DNA of 64,000 bases, from assembly GCF_001625215.2 (NCBI RefSeq), contig NC_030383.2, positions 59,944,949 through 60,008,948 on the forward strand, read 5' to 3'. The translations under genes and the position numbers were made by a program. The notes below the pieces were generated by a model. It did not search any database. It saw nothing but the letters and a program-made list of their open reading frames with translations, and was not told the origin of the DNA. This document shows, piece after piece, positions 1 through 13,188 of this stretch (the first letter of the stretch is position 1; each line of letters starts with the position of its first letter). The DNA comes from Daucus carota subsp. sativus (taxonomy: Eukaryota; Streptophyta; Magnoliopsida; Apiales; Apiaceae).

Positions 1-1
1 G

Positions 2-490
2 ATTATTCCTGCGATTGCAACAGCCACTGCAATGGCCACAGGACTTGTCTGCCTGGAGCTTTACAAGGTTCTGAATGGAATGCATAAAGTAGAAGATTTC
101 CGCAACACATTTGCAAACTTGGCTCTACCTTTATTTTCCATGGCAGAGCCTGTCCCTCCTAAAGTTGTTAAGCACCGGGATATGAGCTGGTCTATCTGGG
201 ACAGATGGATTATTAAAGATAATCCTACTTTGAGGGAGCTTCTTCAGTGGTTTTCTAATAAAGGGCTGAATGCTTATAGTATATCATGCGGAAGTTGCTT
301 GCTCTACAATAACATGTTTCCTCACCACAAAGACCGGATGGACAAGAAGGTTGTGGATTTGGCAAGAGAGGTGGCCAAGATGGAGATTCCATCTTACCGT
401 CGTCATCTGGATGTTGTGGTGGCTTGTGAGGATGATGAGGATGATGAAATTGACCTTGACATACCGCAGATATCCATTTACTTCCGATAG
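2..490 (+). CDS. UBA1: Ubiquitin-activating enzyme E1, C-terminal part (gene cut by window edge)
   Basis: This is the last coding exon of a ubiquitin-activating enzyme, which adenylates ubiquitin and passes it as a thioester to E2 enzymes in cytosol and nucleus. The reading frame is open from base 2 and ends at TAG 488-490, leaving 162 residues. It begins in the conserved adenylation-domain stretch [15 protein letters not shown], continues through LELYKVL, and ends in the ubiquitin-fold domain that recruits E2s, with the typical acidic segment followed by [13 protein letters not shown] 32 is internal, not a start. The gene continues upstream outside the window. Plants usually have two very similar E1s (UBA1 and UBA2); the two cannot be told apart here. 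Confidence 0.93.
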   Translation: MIPAIATATAMATGLVCLELYKVLNGMHKVEDFRNTFANLALPLFSMAEPVPPKVVKHRDMSWSIWDRWIIKDNPTLRELLQWFSNKGLNAYSISCGSCLLYNNMFPHHKDRMDKKVVDLAREVAKMEIPSYRRHLDVVVACEDDEDDEIDLDIPQISIYFR

Positions 491-1766
491 GTGCTGGATA
501 CACTTCTTTAGATAGCTGAGAGCTCTTTGCATGCTTAAAGATTTTGATTTACATCAATGCCATCGACATTTATACCCCTTTGTAATTTGTATAATTGGCC
601 ATATATACATGCAGTAACGCCGGTGTGTAATCATAACTAGTACATTCTTTCAGATGTTTGGTAATAAACCAATAATAAATAATTTTAAGTGTACAATTTG
701 AAACCGCAACATTGCCGCGTTATCTCTCTCTATATTGAAGGATAAGATTTTGGGAATTTAATATCTTATTGAATCGAGCTTGCAAGTAAAGCGTAAGCTG
801 AAGCATAGTCTATCATGCCAAGTCTGATGGAAGCAGTATATAATAGCATCGCCAACGCAAAGGAGAATGTGGCAAAGATCCCTCTTGTGTGAACTGCACT
901 GGAGCAGTTGTAAATATATGCCATCAACTTTCAATTTTAATTTTTCTTTGAACTTCTAGTTATTTTTCTTTATTGTAATATAAGTATATAACTGATTTCT
1001 AGTATTTTTTCGACTTATTATCGATACATATAATTTTTTTATACTTACAATAGAAAACAGCTTAAAATCACTTCTATAGAAACTAAACGGGCGCTCTCTT
1101 TTAAGCAAAATTTTGTGGATTCATGATCAAAATAAAATGAAACAAATCTGAGCAACCCCCGGGGTGGTACATAAGTTGTTATAAATTGTTTCAGGAATGC
1201 CAGCTTTATCCCTAACGCCCCTTCCTCCCCTTCACTTATTTACACTTTTTTTATATCTTACTCAGTTTTCTTCATATATTTTTTTAAAACAATAAATTTT
1301 ATAAAATAAAAACTAAACTCGCCTACTATTGCATGTTTGTCTACTCTGCACAGATATGCGTCACTTTATCAATCGTCACCGGACACAATTCAAATCAATT
1401 ACAGTTTCTTAAAATTCATAAATTAGTACTACCTCCGTCCCCTGAGTTATATACATTCGGCGACGGGGACGCGACACAGAATGTTGCATCTCTTGCAACT
1501 AGGTTAACCAGCAAACTATCCTGGATTGATCCGTTGGACGGCTTTTGATTAAAAAAATTACTCCGCGCAACACAAAACTAGCACCGTTTTGAAACAAACA
1601 ATTACTATGAAAGCGGGTTGATAAACAAAGCACACACTTAACTACTCTATTAACGAAAAAAATACATATGAATCTCAGCTCATCACACAAATAGCTGAAA
1701 CACGAGAACAATATTGAAACATCTGTAGCAACTAAAATGAGCTGAAACAGGAAATTTCACTCTGCC
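491..1766. other. Intergenic: E1 3' UTR and TPS1 3' flank
   Basis: No gene is seen. AT-rich 3' UTR sequence of the E1 gene follows the stop, with AATAAA-like signals near 661-680. From about 1333 the sequence matches the 3' flank of TPS4 (about 28530-28928), so the duplication that made TPS1 and TPS4 includes at least 400 bp past the stop codon. A short Stowaway-like scrap (CTCCGTCCC style) sits near 1430-1475 and is absent from the TPS4 copy. Confidence 0.6.
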
Positions 1767-4561
1767 TTACAGGGGGACAGGCTGAACCATGAGTGAAAGA
1801 AACATATCCTTGCTTTTACCATCTTGACCAGCATATCCATCACTGTCATAGTAAATGTAGTGAGCTGATCTACCAACATTTAACATTGTCTCAATATTAG
1901 GGCTTGACAATGGCATGTCCCGACCTCGACAAGCATTTATCTCTCTCCATTTCTTCCTCATTAAGGCCCTCATTTCAGCTCGCGCAGCTTCTTCACTAGT
2001 TCCGTTATGAAACATGTGACACTGGATCGACTTGGGAACGTCTCCTCTCGCTATCTCATCCTACACAGGATCAAGGTTGTACTCACCGAACTTAGGTCGA
2101 GTACATATTTAGGAGAAACAAAGTCCTATAGATAATACACGTGTGTGTTAAGTTGATGCACAAAATTGAGTACAAATTTTTTCACAAAATGACATGTGTT
2201 AAGTTTTGATTAGAATTGAATGAGTTCACAAAGATAGCTCCAATTAAAACATCCCACCTCAATTATCATGTCATTCTGTGCAGAATTTTGTACCCAATTT
2301 TATGTGCCTGTAGCGCTACTCATATGATAATGATTTTCATACCGAGGAGGTTCCATAATCGTCGACTATTCGACATAGTGTTCCTAATGAGTGTAATATA
2401 TCAGGCATGTCCTCCAGAAACCCTAATGCTTCCTTTTCAATTGGATTCGCTGAGAAAATGTAAGATTGAGTTGCAACACTAGGTAATGCTATTGACAATT
2501 TGCCGTTCTCCAAGTACTCTTCCAGTGTTGGTGTATATCCACTATGATACCACCGTGCCTCCACCAAGTAACATTTCACCAGATCAATCCACTATTCAAG
2601 ATTGATTGAACTTAATTAGGATTTAGGAGCATTGTTACAAGTGTTAAGAGACGGAATTAGTAAAAACCCATATATCATAAAACTTATAGCTAATGCCCAA
2701 AATAACAGAGTTAAAAAAAAAAGGCCCCAAATATCATTTAATAACCGTTTGATAATCTAGCGTTTCAATTTTGGGAAGAAAACGCTAGATATTGTTGCGT
2801 TTAGGGTTGAAAACCACTGCAAAATGCTAAACGATCATCTATAGCGTTTTAGGAGTAAAACGCTACATAAATTAGCGTCTAGGGCTTCTAACGCTAGATC
2901 GTGTAGCGTTTAGGTTTGTAAACGCTTGATCATGTAGGGTTAAAAAGAAAAAGAGGACAGAAGCTACACAATCTAACGTTTTGAATGAAGAAATGATAGA
3001 TCAGGGCCCTCTTTTCCGGTACTGATATATGTTTAGGACCCAAAGTAAGTATACATGTGATCAAGATTACCACTTTTTTTAGGTTTGGTAAAACATCAAC
3101 ATTCTGTTCCCTGTAAATGTAGTGAACTGTCTCATTCACCATGTTGTAAAGCGCGAGAAAACAAATCCTCATGTAGTCTGGAAGAAGTTGTACAGAATTT
3201 ATATCCCACCTAGAGTCAAAAATATGGCTACTGATGTCAATATTGAAGATCAATGGGATATTTGTAGAGTTGTATGTCAGCAAGAAAAGCTAAGTACAAA
3301 CCTTTCAATGGCATCGGTGAAGAGTTCGAGTTCATGCACAGTACCATAAATATCATATATGTCATCTATAACTGAGATCATTTGTATTGCTTTAGCTACT
3401 TCAATTCTGCAATACCCAAATTGTGGTTGAGGGATAATTCCCACCATCCATATGAAGGATTCCACCAGCCTATCTCTAGCGAAGCTTAATGTCGTGGACA
3501 CATCTAGTTCCTTCCACCATCTGCATGCATATTTCCAATACATGGGAAAAAATTGAAGAGCATGCAATGTATAAAAAAATACCTCTTTGGTGAAAATCTT
3601 CTACATGACTGACTACCTTGATGCAATTTTAAGCTCCTTTTGGTATAATCCTTGCAAAATGTTGTAGTCCAACTTGGCAAGCTCTAGTAATGCAGGATTC
3701 ATGTTGTTGCTTCTTGCGTAGAAATCTATATACCACCTGGCCTCTAATCTTGGCATCCTCCAATTCAATGGAAGTTCCAAGGCATGTCTCACTTTAATGC
3801 TAAGATTCGGATCAGTTATATTGTCTAAAATTTCTGTCAGGGTTTTAGATGTAAAGCTCCATGCAGCCTCCATAATAGACTCTCCTTCAGAGGAGAAGTA
3901 GTACGCCTCGTACAAACTTAAGACTCCTTTAGCATCTTCGCAAAGGCAACCTTTGAAGCTTCCATCCACCATAAAGTACTCAAAAACATCTTCACATCAC
4001 ACAAACACGAACTAAGATATAGACTATAGAGTAAAAGACTTGACACGTGTTTTCAGTGCAATTAAGCCGAACAAAACATAAAAAGATATCATACCTTGTG
4101 AGATATCATATCCATGTTGTCTGAGAAGTCTGAATCTCAGAGCTGCAGCATGCAAATCATTCCTTTTCAAGGTCTCAGAACTCTGATCCTCATATATCTT
4201 CATCAAGGCACTCTTTATTTCTTTCTCAAAATGATAACCCAATCCAAGTCTTTGCAAATTATCAATTAGCTCGAGTTGATCTAAATTAGGCTTAGCAACA
4301 TCATTCAACATCTCTATCACATTTCCTTTCAACTCATTCACTCGTCCGTTAAAACGTTCTTTCTGTTAGCATGAAATGCAGAACAATTAGATATCAACTC
4401 AATATCATAATTCATAATCGAACCTGAAAAAAATCATAACAAGACATTACCGTGTAATCAGTGGCCAAGGTCTGCACAAAATCGTCGTCCCAGATACAAG
4501 GCTCGTAATTTTCAGACCGCCTTACGACAGGAAAAGGATGATTCACAATAAGAGTACTCAT
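1767..4561 (-). CDS. TPS1: class I terpene synthase, TPS-b type, 550 aa, no transit peptide
   Basis: Predicted terpene synthase that ionises a prenyl diphosphate (GPP and/or FPP) with Mg2+. Seven exons on the minus strand: 4561-4451, 4362-4095, 3989-3617, 3520-3302, 3209-3071, 2591-2343, 2060-1767. They sum to 1653 nt with consistent phase and GT-AG borders. Visible motifs: RRx8W at residues 14-24, RDR at 266-268, DDIYD at 303-307, and DDYGTSSDE at 447-455 (NSE/DTE metal site). RRx8W and the overall sequence resemble Lamiaceae TPS-b monoterpene synthases, but only 13 residues precede RRx8W, whereas plastid enzymes carry about 50 more. A cytosolic location is inferred. Product unknown. The promoter is displaced by a transposon at 4573-5935. 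Intron 5 holds an insertion and intron 6 a MITE. Closest local relative is TPS4. Confidence 0.9.
2154..2318. mobile_element. MITE in intron 6 of TPS1
   Basis: An imperfect inverted repeat: the left arm around GATGCACAAAATTGAGTAC pairs with a right arm containing GTACCCAATTTTATGTGC. A related, shorter copy is in intron 6 of TPS4 (about 29371-29510), and a better-preserved member of the same family lies at 16330-16513. Its presence in both TPS1 and TPS4 suggests insertion before they were duplicated. Confidence 0.55.
2666..3038. mobile_element. Insertion in TPS1 intron 5 with repeated AACGCTA/TAGCGTT motifs
   Basis: TPS1 intron 5 is 479 bp, while the same intron in TPS4 is 101 bp, and the flanks align on either side. 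The extra 370 bp or so carries many copies of GCGTTT, AACGCTA and TAGCGTT in both orientations, forming a clustered palindromic pattern. Family not recognised; probably a small non-autonomous element. Confidence 0.5.
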
Positions 4562-4846
4562 CTTAATTCCTTGAGTGATTGACACTTTGCACCCCTTATG
4601 TTTAGGCGCTTTTTCGATTTGGTCTCAAACAATTTTTTTTGGCAGTATGCACCCTTAAGTTTGAAAAGCGCTTCGTTTTGCACCCCTTTGACCACTCACC
4701 GTTAATTGACCGTTAAAGTTAACAGATTTCATATTTTCACTTTGCACCCCACAATTTTAATTTTTTTTCATGAGTATTTTGAAATATATTTTTTCAAAAT
4801 TAGACACTTTTGAAATATTTTTTTTCAAAATTAGACACTATTGCCA

Positions 4847-4940
4847 GCTGGTATTAATGACATTGTTGTTCTCAAGCCTCTTGCTTCTGCTGATGAGACA
4901 CACTTGCTAATGTACACAAGAGAATTGCAAGCAACGCATG
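4847..4940 (+). pseudogene. Captured exon fragment inside the Pack-MULE, origin unknown
   Basis: An open stretch reading PAGINDIVVLKPLASADETH followed by LLMYTRELQATH runs into GTAATC, which could be a splice donor. The amino-acid composition looks protein-like, not random. I do not recognise the parent gene. It is probably one piece of a host gene copied into the element. Confidence 0.4.
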
Positions 4941-5089
4941 TAATCTTTCCTTCTTTTTTTGACAAACTGTGTAATATATAACGCATGTAACTTTTTGAGC
5001 ACCCTAAAAGTTCCTTGAAATCTCAGCAGAAGAACTGAAACAAAAAAAAAAATCTCAGAGTTTTGACTGAGCTTAAAGTCAGATGAAGC

Positions 5090-5288
5090 TTTCATGTATT
5101 CACCTCCGGTGAGCTATCTGCCGGAGTCACAGTTTCCAACAGGATCACCAGGTGCATATGAGCTACTAAATCAACAAGGATGGCCACGTAGAATAAATAA
5201 CCAAATGATAAGGGCCAATCAGAAAGGTGTAAAAACAGGTGAATACACCTGGGAAGATCTTTTCTCAAGCCAAACTCTACAGAAATGA
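5090..5288 (+). pseudogene. Captured exon fragment inside the Pack-MULE (FMYSPPVSYLPESQ... to stop)
   Basis: A possible acceptor, GTCAG at about 5077-5081, is followed by an open frame. Its clearly protein-like part begins at DEAFMYSPPVSYLPESQ, contains YELLNQQGWPRRINNQM and EYTWEDLFSSQTLQK, and ends at TGA 5286-5288. It has an ordinary coding composition in AT-rich surroundings. The family is not recognised. With the fragment at 4847-4940 it may be two exons of one captured gene, but this is a guess. Confidence 0.45.
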
Positions 5289-5371
5289 CTTTGGACTTTC
5301 AGTGATTGGTATGAAAGCATCATAGAGAAGTTCTTCGGCAAGCAAATCGACCACCAGCAATGTATATGAGA

Positions 5372-5574
5372 TTAGATGTTCAACGGACCAGAAACGGAAT
5401 CAGTACCAGAACTTGAGTCCTTGTGTTTTAAGGAAAGGCTTGCAAACTGATAATCAAGATCCCGACTTCTGGCACGCTGATGGCTGGGAGGAGGCTGCTG
5501 GTGTGGTTGCTGTTGCTGCTGTTGATACAAGGTCCGCAGCCTTTCAATCTCCCTCTCCAGTACTTCATGTTCCA
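5372..5574 (-). pseudogene. Captured C-terminal exon of a bZIP34/61-like transcription factor
   Basis: The minus-strand frame begins after an acceptor (TTTTTAG) with EHEVLEREIERLRTLYQQQQ. It then has a Gln/Pro/His-rich stretch, SRDLDYQFASLSLKHKD and a terminal SGPLNI stop. This matches the end of the leucine zipper and the tail of plant bZIP34/bZIP61-type factors as I know them. The basic region is absent, so the piece cannot act as the parent factor. It lies in the opposite orientation to the two other captured pieces. Confidence 0.6.
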
Positions 5575-5935
5575 CTAAAAACAGCATAGAACATATTAGT
5601 GCCCAAACAAATGGAAGAATATACATAATCATGTGATCAATTATTAAACTAAATGTATACAGAAAACTAGCCCAAGAGAAATTAAGATGTTCCAAAAAAG
5701 TGTCTAATTTTGGAAAAAATATATTTCAAAACACTCATGAAAAAAAATTAAAATTGTGGGGTGCAAAGTGAAAACCTGAAATCTGTTAACTTTAACGGTC
5801 AATTAACGGAGATTGGTCAAAAGGGTGCAAAGCGAAGCGCTTTTCAAATTTTGGGGTGTATACTGCCAAAAAAAATTGTTTGAGACCAAATCGAAAAAGC
5901 GTCAAAACATAAGGGGTGCAAAGTGTCAATCACTC

Positions 5936-6055
5936 TAATTCCCTTTTGCTAATAACTTTGATTTAAACTGTACAAAAGGTGCAGGACTATCTTTCTTAGT
6001 ATTGGTGATGAGAATGCAAGCAATGCTGATCAATATATATACTGAGGAGAGCCTC
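5936..6055 (-). promoter_or_regulatory. Ancestral TPS1 core promoter / 5' UTR, now separated from the gene
   Basis: This stretch aligns with the sequence directly upstream of the TPS4 and TPS2 start codons, for example the shared block around TAGCAAAAG, ATAGT and TCTCATCACC. A TATA-like box (TATATATATTG on the minus strand, about 6032-6043) sits about 100 bp upstream of where the ATG would be without the insertion. With the Pack-MULE present it is about 1.47 kb from the TPS1 ATG. Confidence 0.55.
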
Positions 6056-6557
6056 TCCCTGTGCAGAGAATTTGAAATTTCCCTGTACTGTACATGCCAC
6101 TAAAAATTAGTACTTTCTTTAATGAAAATTAGTACTAATTATTTGAAATTTAACTAAATTCTTTCTGTACCAGTTGTGCCCAAGACAAAGACATAAAGCT
6201 AGCTAGCCGTAAAAATGTCAAATAACAGCAACTCGAAGAGCACTGTTAATAGTGTAGAACATTCCTATTAAATTATCCATATATGGAGTTGATCAAGATT
6301 TCAAATTACGACACATCCACACTACTTAAACAATGGTTCTTTTTTAAGAGTATAATATATAGTTAAGCTAATAATTGGTGATGTGCTGATTATTGACAGA
6401 AGATTTCCCCAGTCCCCAACCAGATCTGCTCAAAAGTAAAAATTGAAGGGAAATAAAGTAAAAAATAGGAAAGTATTAAGTTATGGGCATGTCCAAGCAT
6501 TTAGTTAAGAATATTCTGTGTTATTACTTCTCAGTTCTCACAGTACCTTCACAATTA

Positions 6558-6952
6558 GACTTCTCAGACAACATGGATATTATATCTCACAAGGTCTGAT
6601 ATCTTTTTATATTTTGTTGGGCTTACTTGCACTAAAAACATATTAGAAGTCTTTTACTCTACAGTCTATATCTTAGTCCGTGTTGCCAAAGGAGTCTTAA
6701 GCTTGAGGCCTACTACTTCTCCTTTGAAGGAGAGTCTATTATGGAGGCTGCATGGAGCTTCACATTTAAAATGCTGAGATAAATTTTAAGAGATATAACT
6801 GATCAGAATCTTAGCATGAAAGTGAGGCACGCCTTGGAACTTCCATTGAATTGGAGGATGCCAAGATTAGAGGCGAGTTGGTATAGAGATTTCTACAGAA
6901 GAAGCAATAACATGAATCCTGCATTACTAGAGCTTGCAAAGTTGGACTACAA
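6558..6952 (+). pseudogene. Inverted TPS fragment (end of exon 2 and part of exon 3)
   Basis: On the plus strand, opposite to all TPS genes here, LLRQHGYYISQ ends at 6593 (exon 2 tail with its GT donor). Exon 3 sequence resumes near 6690 and runs to ELAKLDYK at about 6952. A small deletion shifts the frame near 6703, and a TGA stop interrupts it about 70 bp later. No other TPS exons adjoin. The identity to TPS1 exon 3 looks high (for example [15 protein letters not shown] is unchanged). Its transcript from the plus strand would be antisense to TPS mRNAs. Confidence 0.85.
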
Positions 6953-7374
6953 GTCAACAACATTTTGCAAACATTTAGTTAATTAAGGATATTCAACCTT
7001 AGCAAGTTTGTATCATATACTGTATTAATCTGCATCTCATGTTCTTTATTCATTATCAACTAATAATAATTTGTAAATACATTTGACAAAAAAATATAGA
7101 AAAAATAATTTGTAAATACGAGAACAACATGTTTCTTATATCGGAAGTAAATCTGTAAAATGAAGCGTCATATATTAGAAAATAAAGGGGAGTTCATAAC
7201 AGAAGAAGATAGCAGCAAGCAGAGCACACATTTAGCCAATAATAAGAAAATTACACACGAATCTCGGTTCATCACAACAGAAGTAGCTACTAAAATGAGC
7301 AGTACTGAAACAGGAGAACAATGAAATACGGAGAGCTACTAAAATGAGGCGAAAGATGAAACATCAACTTTGCC

Positions 7375-9785
<2,411 letters not shown>

Positions 9786-10698
9786 CTTTGTTTTGCTAAT
9801 GATCTCTTGTACAAGCTATATTATGCATGCACTGCCTTTCTTAAATTTGGTGATGAGAATGCAAGCATTGCTCATCAATATATACTAAAAATTATCCACC
9901 TTTCCTGTACATGCCACTGAAATTATTCAAACTTTTTTTAGTCAGACAAGACGTAAAGCAAGCCAGCCGCAACAATGTCAAATAACAGCAGCCCTAAATA
10001 TGGTATAAGAACACCAAAATACATGGACACAAAATTAAATGACTCACTAAGAGCAATTCCAACAATGCTCTAAATTAATGTTCTAAATCAAAATTTAAGA
10101 CATTTGAAATAAACGAGTGCTCTCATATAGTCATAAACCAAATGAAATCCCGATTAATTTGAGTGAATTGATTATAATGGTTGGCTGTGACATTTGCTAT
10201 CCATATAGTCATTCGACAAACATAGTTATCGACCGGAATTTTTAAAGAGATTATGTATAATTTTCATTTTTGGTATCTTTGGAATTAAATTGAGAGAGGG
10301 TTTGAGAAAATGTCTATAATTATCATTTCTTCGATCATTCCATTGCTATTATTTTAGCTAGAATTCTAAACCATATTGGACTGCTCATTTCACTCTGCAT
10401 CATGTTTTTTGAATCTTTGTCACAAGAAATTTAAACTCATTCATATCTAGTTAATATTATCTCATACTTTATCTTTTTTCTATAAAACTTTTATATAATT
10501 TTTTTGTTTCAGTTCCCCTCATTCCATCATATCCAAGTGAACATGGTCTGGATTTCGAGGTTGGTAGACTCTTAAAGTTATAACTAACAACAATATTTGG
10601 TTAGTTGAAATTTTCTATAACAATATCTGTAAATTTTATTTATAATATATTTTATCTAATTTTGTCTTTTAATAATGAAATTTTAACATTAATTTATA

Positions 10699-10916
10699 CT
10701 CCCTCGGTCAGAGTGAGTAGTATAAGTTCACTATTTGCACGTATTTTGAGACTCCTATAAAGTTTAGTTTCATAATATTTTTTTAATTTTTTTTGAATAA
10801 AATTTAAAAAATATTATGAAATTATACTAAAAGAAGCCTTAAAAATTTATAAAAAAAAAGAAGCCTTAAAAAATGTGTCACAAACAACGTATACAGTTAA
10901 ATGGGAGAGGGGGGAG
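10699..10916. mobile_element. Stowaway-like MITE
   Basis: Ends are CTCCCTCGG and GGGGGAG in inverted orientation, with TA on both outer sides. Size 218 bp; no coding capacity. TA duplication and CTCCCTC ends are the Stowaway (Tc1/mariner-derived) signature. Confidence 0.7.
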
Positions 10917-11305
10917 TATCAGGTTAGCCCACCTCTTGAGAAGATGCTACAAACGTTCTTATTAAATTAATCATATATGGAGTGGATCAATATTTCAAAT
11001 TACGACACATCCAGACAGTTTAAATCTGGTCCTTCTTGATAATATTGTACTTATATAGTTAAGCTAATGATTGATTCTTTGGGGCGAAAGGCTAATGATT
11101 GATTAAGTACTGAGCATACAATCAAATCATAAGTAGGTAACTAGCCTGGTCAAAAGATAAATCAAATCAAATGAAGAAATCAAAGTATTATTTGTTTATA
11201 GTTTGAGTGTGCAAATGTCATATAAGGTCGACCTGAGCATTGTTAAGTATAAAATACTCAAGTACTTGCAGATTTTATTAATTTTACCATTTATGAAGTT
11301 TATTA

Positions 11306-11534
11306 CTCCCTCCGTCCCACGGGGACGCGACACGGACTTTAATGCTCCCGTAAAGTATAGTTCTATAACTTATTTTTAAGATTTTTCTTTTCTGAATAAA
11401 AGTTTGAATGTTATATTTTTATACAGAAAAAGAAAATTTTAAAAATAAGTTATAGAACTATATTTTATAAGAGCATTGAAGTGCGTGTCGAGCAGTGAAA
11501 AAGAAACGTATACAATTAAATGGGACAGAGGGAG
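11306..11534. mobile_element. Stowaway-like MITE
   Basis: CTCCCTCCGTCCC at the left end pairs with GGGACAGAGGGAG at the right end, flanked by TA on both sides. The 229-bp interior is itself an imperfect palindrome, with TATAGTTCTATAACTTATTTTTAA near the left and its inverse near the right. Confidence 0.8.
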
Positions 11535-12204
11535 TAATACTTTAGACAACATTAATTCAAATAAAATAATTGGGTTTTTTCCTAAAGCGTGTTAGAGAGC
11601 AAGAACGTACAAAAGTTGAGCGGAGCTCCAGCAAATGGAAAAAAACCGGGCTTATTTGACTAAACATTGAGAATTAGAAAAAACTGCTGAGGTGGTTTAA
11701 ATAAGAAACTGAACCTCAAAGATCTTAACAAAATGCATCTCTGAGCAACGCAGATTCCGAATACACAATTGAAACATGCCACGCTCGGGACGTAAGTGAG
11801 TGAAATTGTTCGTGAGCTAATCGAGTTTAACTCGTAAAAAATTTGAATTTAATTAATTTGATAGTAATACAGCTGAACTCGAGCAATTTGAAGACTCTAT
11901 TGAGTTTGAGTTTCAAATTACTTGAGCTTGTATATAAGGTTCTCAAGCCTAATTAATTTATGTATCTTTATTTATTTCATATATTTATATATTATAAATA
12001 TATTTTTATATTTAAATTTGACATTTAATTGGATTATATATATTAAATCGAGTCCAACTTTCGACATTGGATTTTTTTTTCAATATTTAAACAAATTGAT
12101 TTGAGATTTCAAGCTGAATTCAAGTCTTTCGAATTTCTGATGAGCAAAACTCCGAGCTTAAAAATTATGACTCAATCGAGCTCGACGAGTTCGAGTCTGA
12201 ACTA

Positions 12205-13188
12205 TTTTTTTGACAATGGAGGCTTATATGCCTTACAAATCAGTATCTGTTCTAATACTATTCGGATGAGCCAGAGTCGAACCCGGGTCTCCGGGGACAA
12301 CAGACACTACACCAATTCTGGCCAATTACGACTGATATCTTACGACGGAAAAGACGGAGCGCAAAACTTACGACGGAATACAAACATTCGTCGTATTTTC
12401 TCGTCAATACTTACGACGTAACAACCTTCCGTCGTGTGTTTTGCTAGAATTCAGGCGCGCTCTAATAAAAAATAATAAATATTTTTCCCGCGAAAAAAGC
12501 GTCGTAATTTAACCGTCGTAAGTTAACATATCTACCTAAATAAAGTCAAAAAATAAATGAAAATAAAGTTTTTTCTTTTCCGTCGTAAATACGCCGTCGT
12601 AAGTTCATATAATTATATAATTATATCTGTTTTGTAAATGAAAAATAAATTGAAATTATAAGTTTTAACTGTTCGTCGTAATTTAATCGTCGTAAGTTAA
12701 CATATCTACCCAATTAAAGGAAAAAAATAGATGAAAATAAATTGATTTTCTCTTCCGTCGTAAATAAGCCGTCGTAAGTTCATATAATTATATAATTAAA
12801 TCTGTTTTAAAAAAGGAAAATAAATAAGAATTATAAATTTTAATTTTTCGTCGTAATTTAACCGTCGTAAGTTAACACTAAATAAAGACAAAAAATAAAT
12901 GAAAATAAATGTTTTCTTTTCCGTCGTAAATACGCCGTCGTAAGTTCATATAATTATATAATTATATCTGTTTTAAAAATAAAAAATAAATGGAAATTAT
13001 AAGTTTTAATTGTTCGTCGTAATTTAACCGTCGTAAGTTAACATATCTACCCAATTAAAGGAATATAATTAAATGGAAACTTTCCGTCGTAAATGGTACT
13101 AATTACGACGAAATAGGCGGAAAAAATCCGTCGTAATTGCCCAGAATTGGTGTAGTGAGAGGATAAACCCACCACTTGGGCTATCCAA
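12205..13188 (-). mobile_element. tRNA-derived SINE, split by a CACTA element
   Basis: Read on the minus strand and with the CACTA element removed, TTGGATAGCCCAAGTGG contains a box A and, about 35 nt later, CCCGGGTTCGACTCTGG contains a box B of the RNA polymerase III internal promoter. The unit ends near 12205 in a short A run. A similar tail is at 60900-60985. This is the layout of a plant tRNA-derived SINE, not a working tRNA gene. Confidence 0.6.
12305..13157. mobile_element. Non-autonomous CACTA (En/Spm) element
   Basis: Ends are CACTACACCAATTCTGG and CCAGAATTGGTGTAGTG in perfect inversion, with AGA on both outer sides as a 3-bp target duplication. The 853-bp interior has many TTACGACGG / CCGTCGTAA subterminal motifs and a roughly 180-bp unit repeated about four times (CGTAAGTTAACATATCTACC). 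No transposase is present. Confidence 0.9.

Larger units (their letters stand above)
4573..5935. mobile_element. Pack-MULE-like element between TPS1 start codon and its promoter
   Basis: Both ends carry the same inverted sequence starting GAGTGATTGACACTTTGCAC. The inverted repeats are long, about 240 bp (4573 to about 4815 and about 5697-5935), with few mismatches. The 9 bp outside each end are TAATTCCTT (left) and TAATTCCCT (right), an 8/9 match consistent with the 9-bp target duplication typical of Mutator-like elements. The interior has no transposase. It holds gene-like pieces: two on the plus strand (4847-4940, 5090-5288) and a bZIP C-terminal piece on the minus strand (5372-5574). Long TIRs plus captured host gene pieces are the hallmarks of a Pack-MULE. 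It lies 11 bp upstream of the TPS1 ATG. Confidence 0.85.
9786..11804. other. Gene-free TPS2 upstream region with MITEs
   Basis: The first 200 bp or so (TATA-like TATATATTGAT near 9880-9890) are the probable TPS2 promoter. Beyond that I see only AT-rich sequence and two Stowaway-like elements, listed separately. No supported coding sequence. Confidence 0.5.

Noticed and set aside
255..532. Overlapping open frames on both strands within the E1 exon
   Set aside because: They are shadows of the real coding frame and have no conserved protein content.
2746..2935. AACGCTAGAT repeats as a possible CRISPR-like or telomere-like array
   Set aside because: Unit spacing is irregular, the motif occurs in both orientations, and the host is a plant nucleus; an intronic element is the better reading.
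11922..12421. Plus-strand open frames of 60 and 106 codons
   Set aside because: They run across repeat, SINE and CACTA boundaries and have low-complexity composition.
12205..13188. tRNA gene suggested by box A and box B sequences on the minus strand
   Set aside because: The boxes are split by an 853-bp CACTA element and followed by a SINE-like tail; no cloverleaf or anticodon arm is supported.
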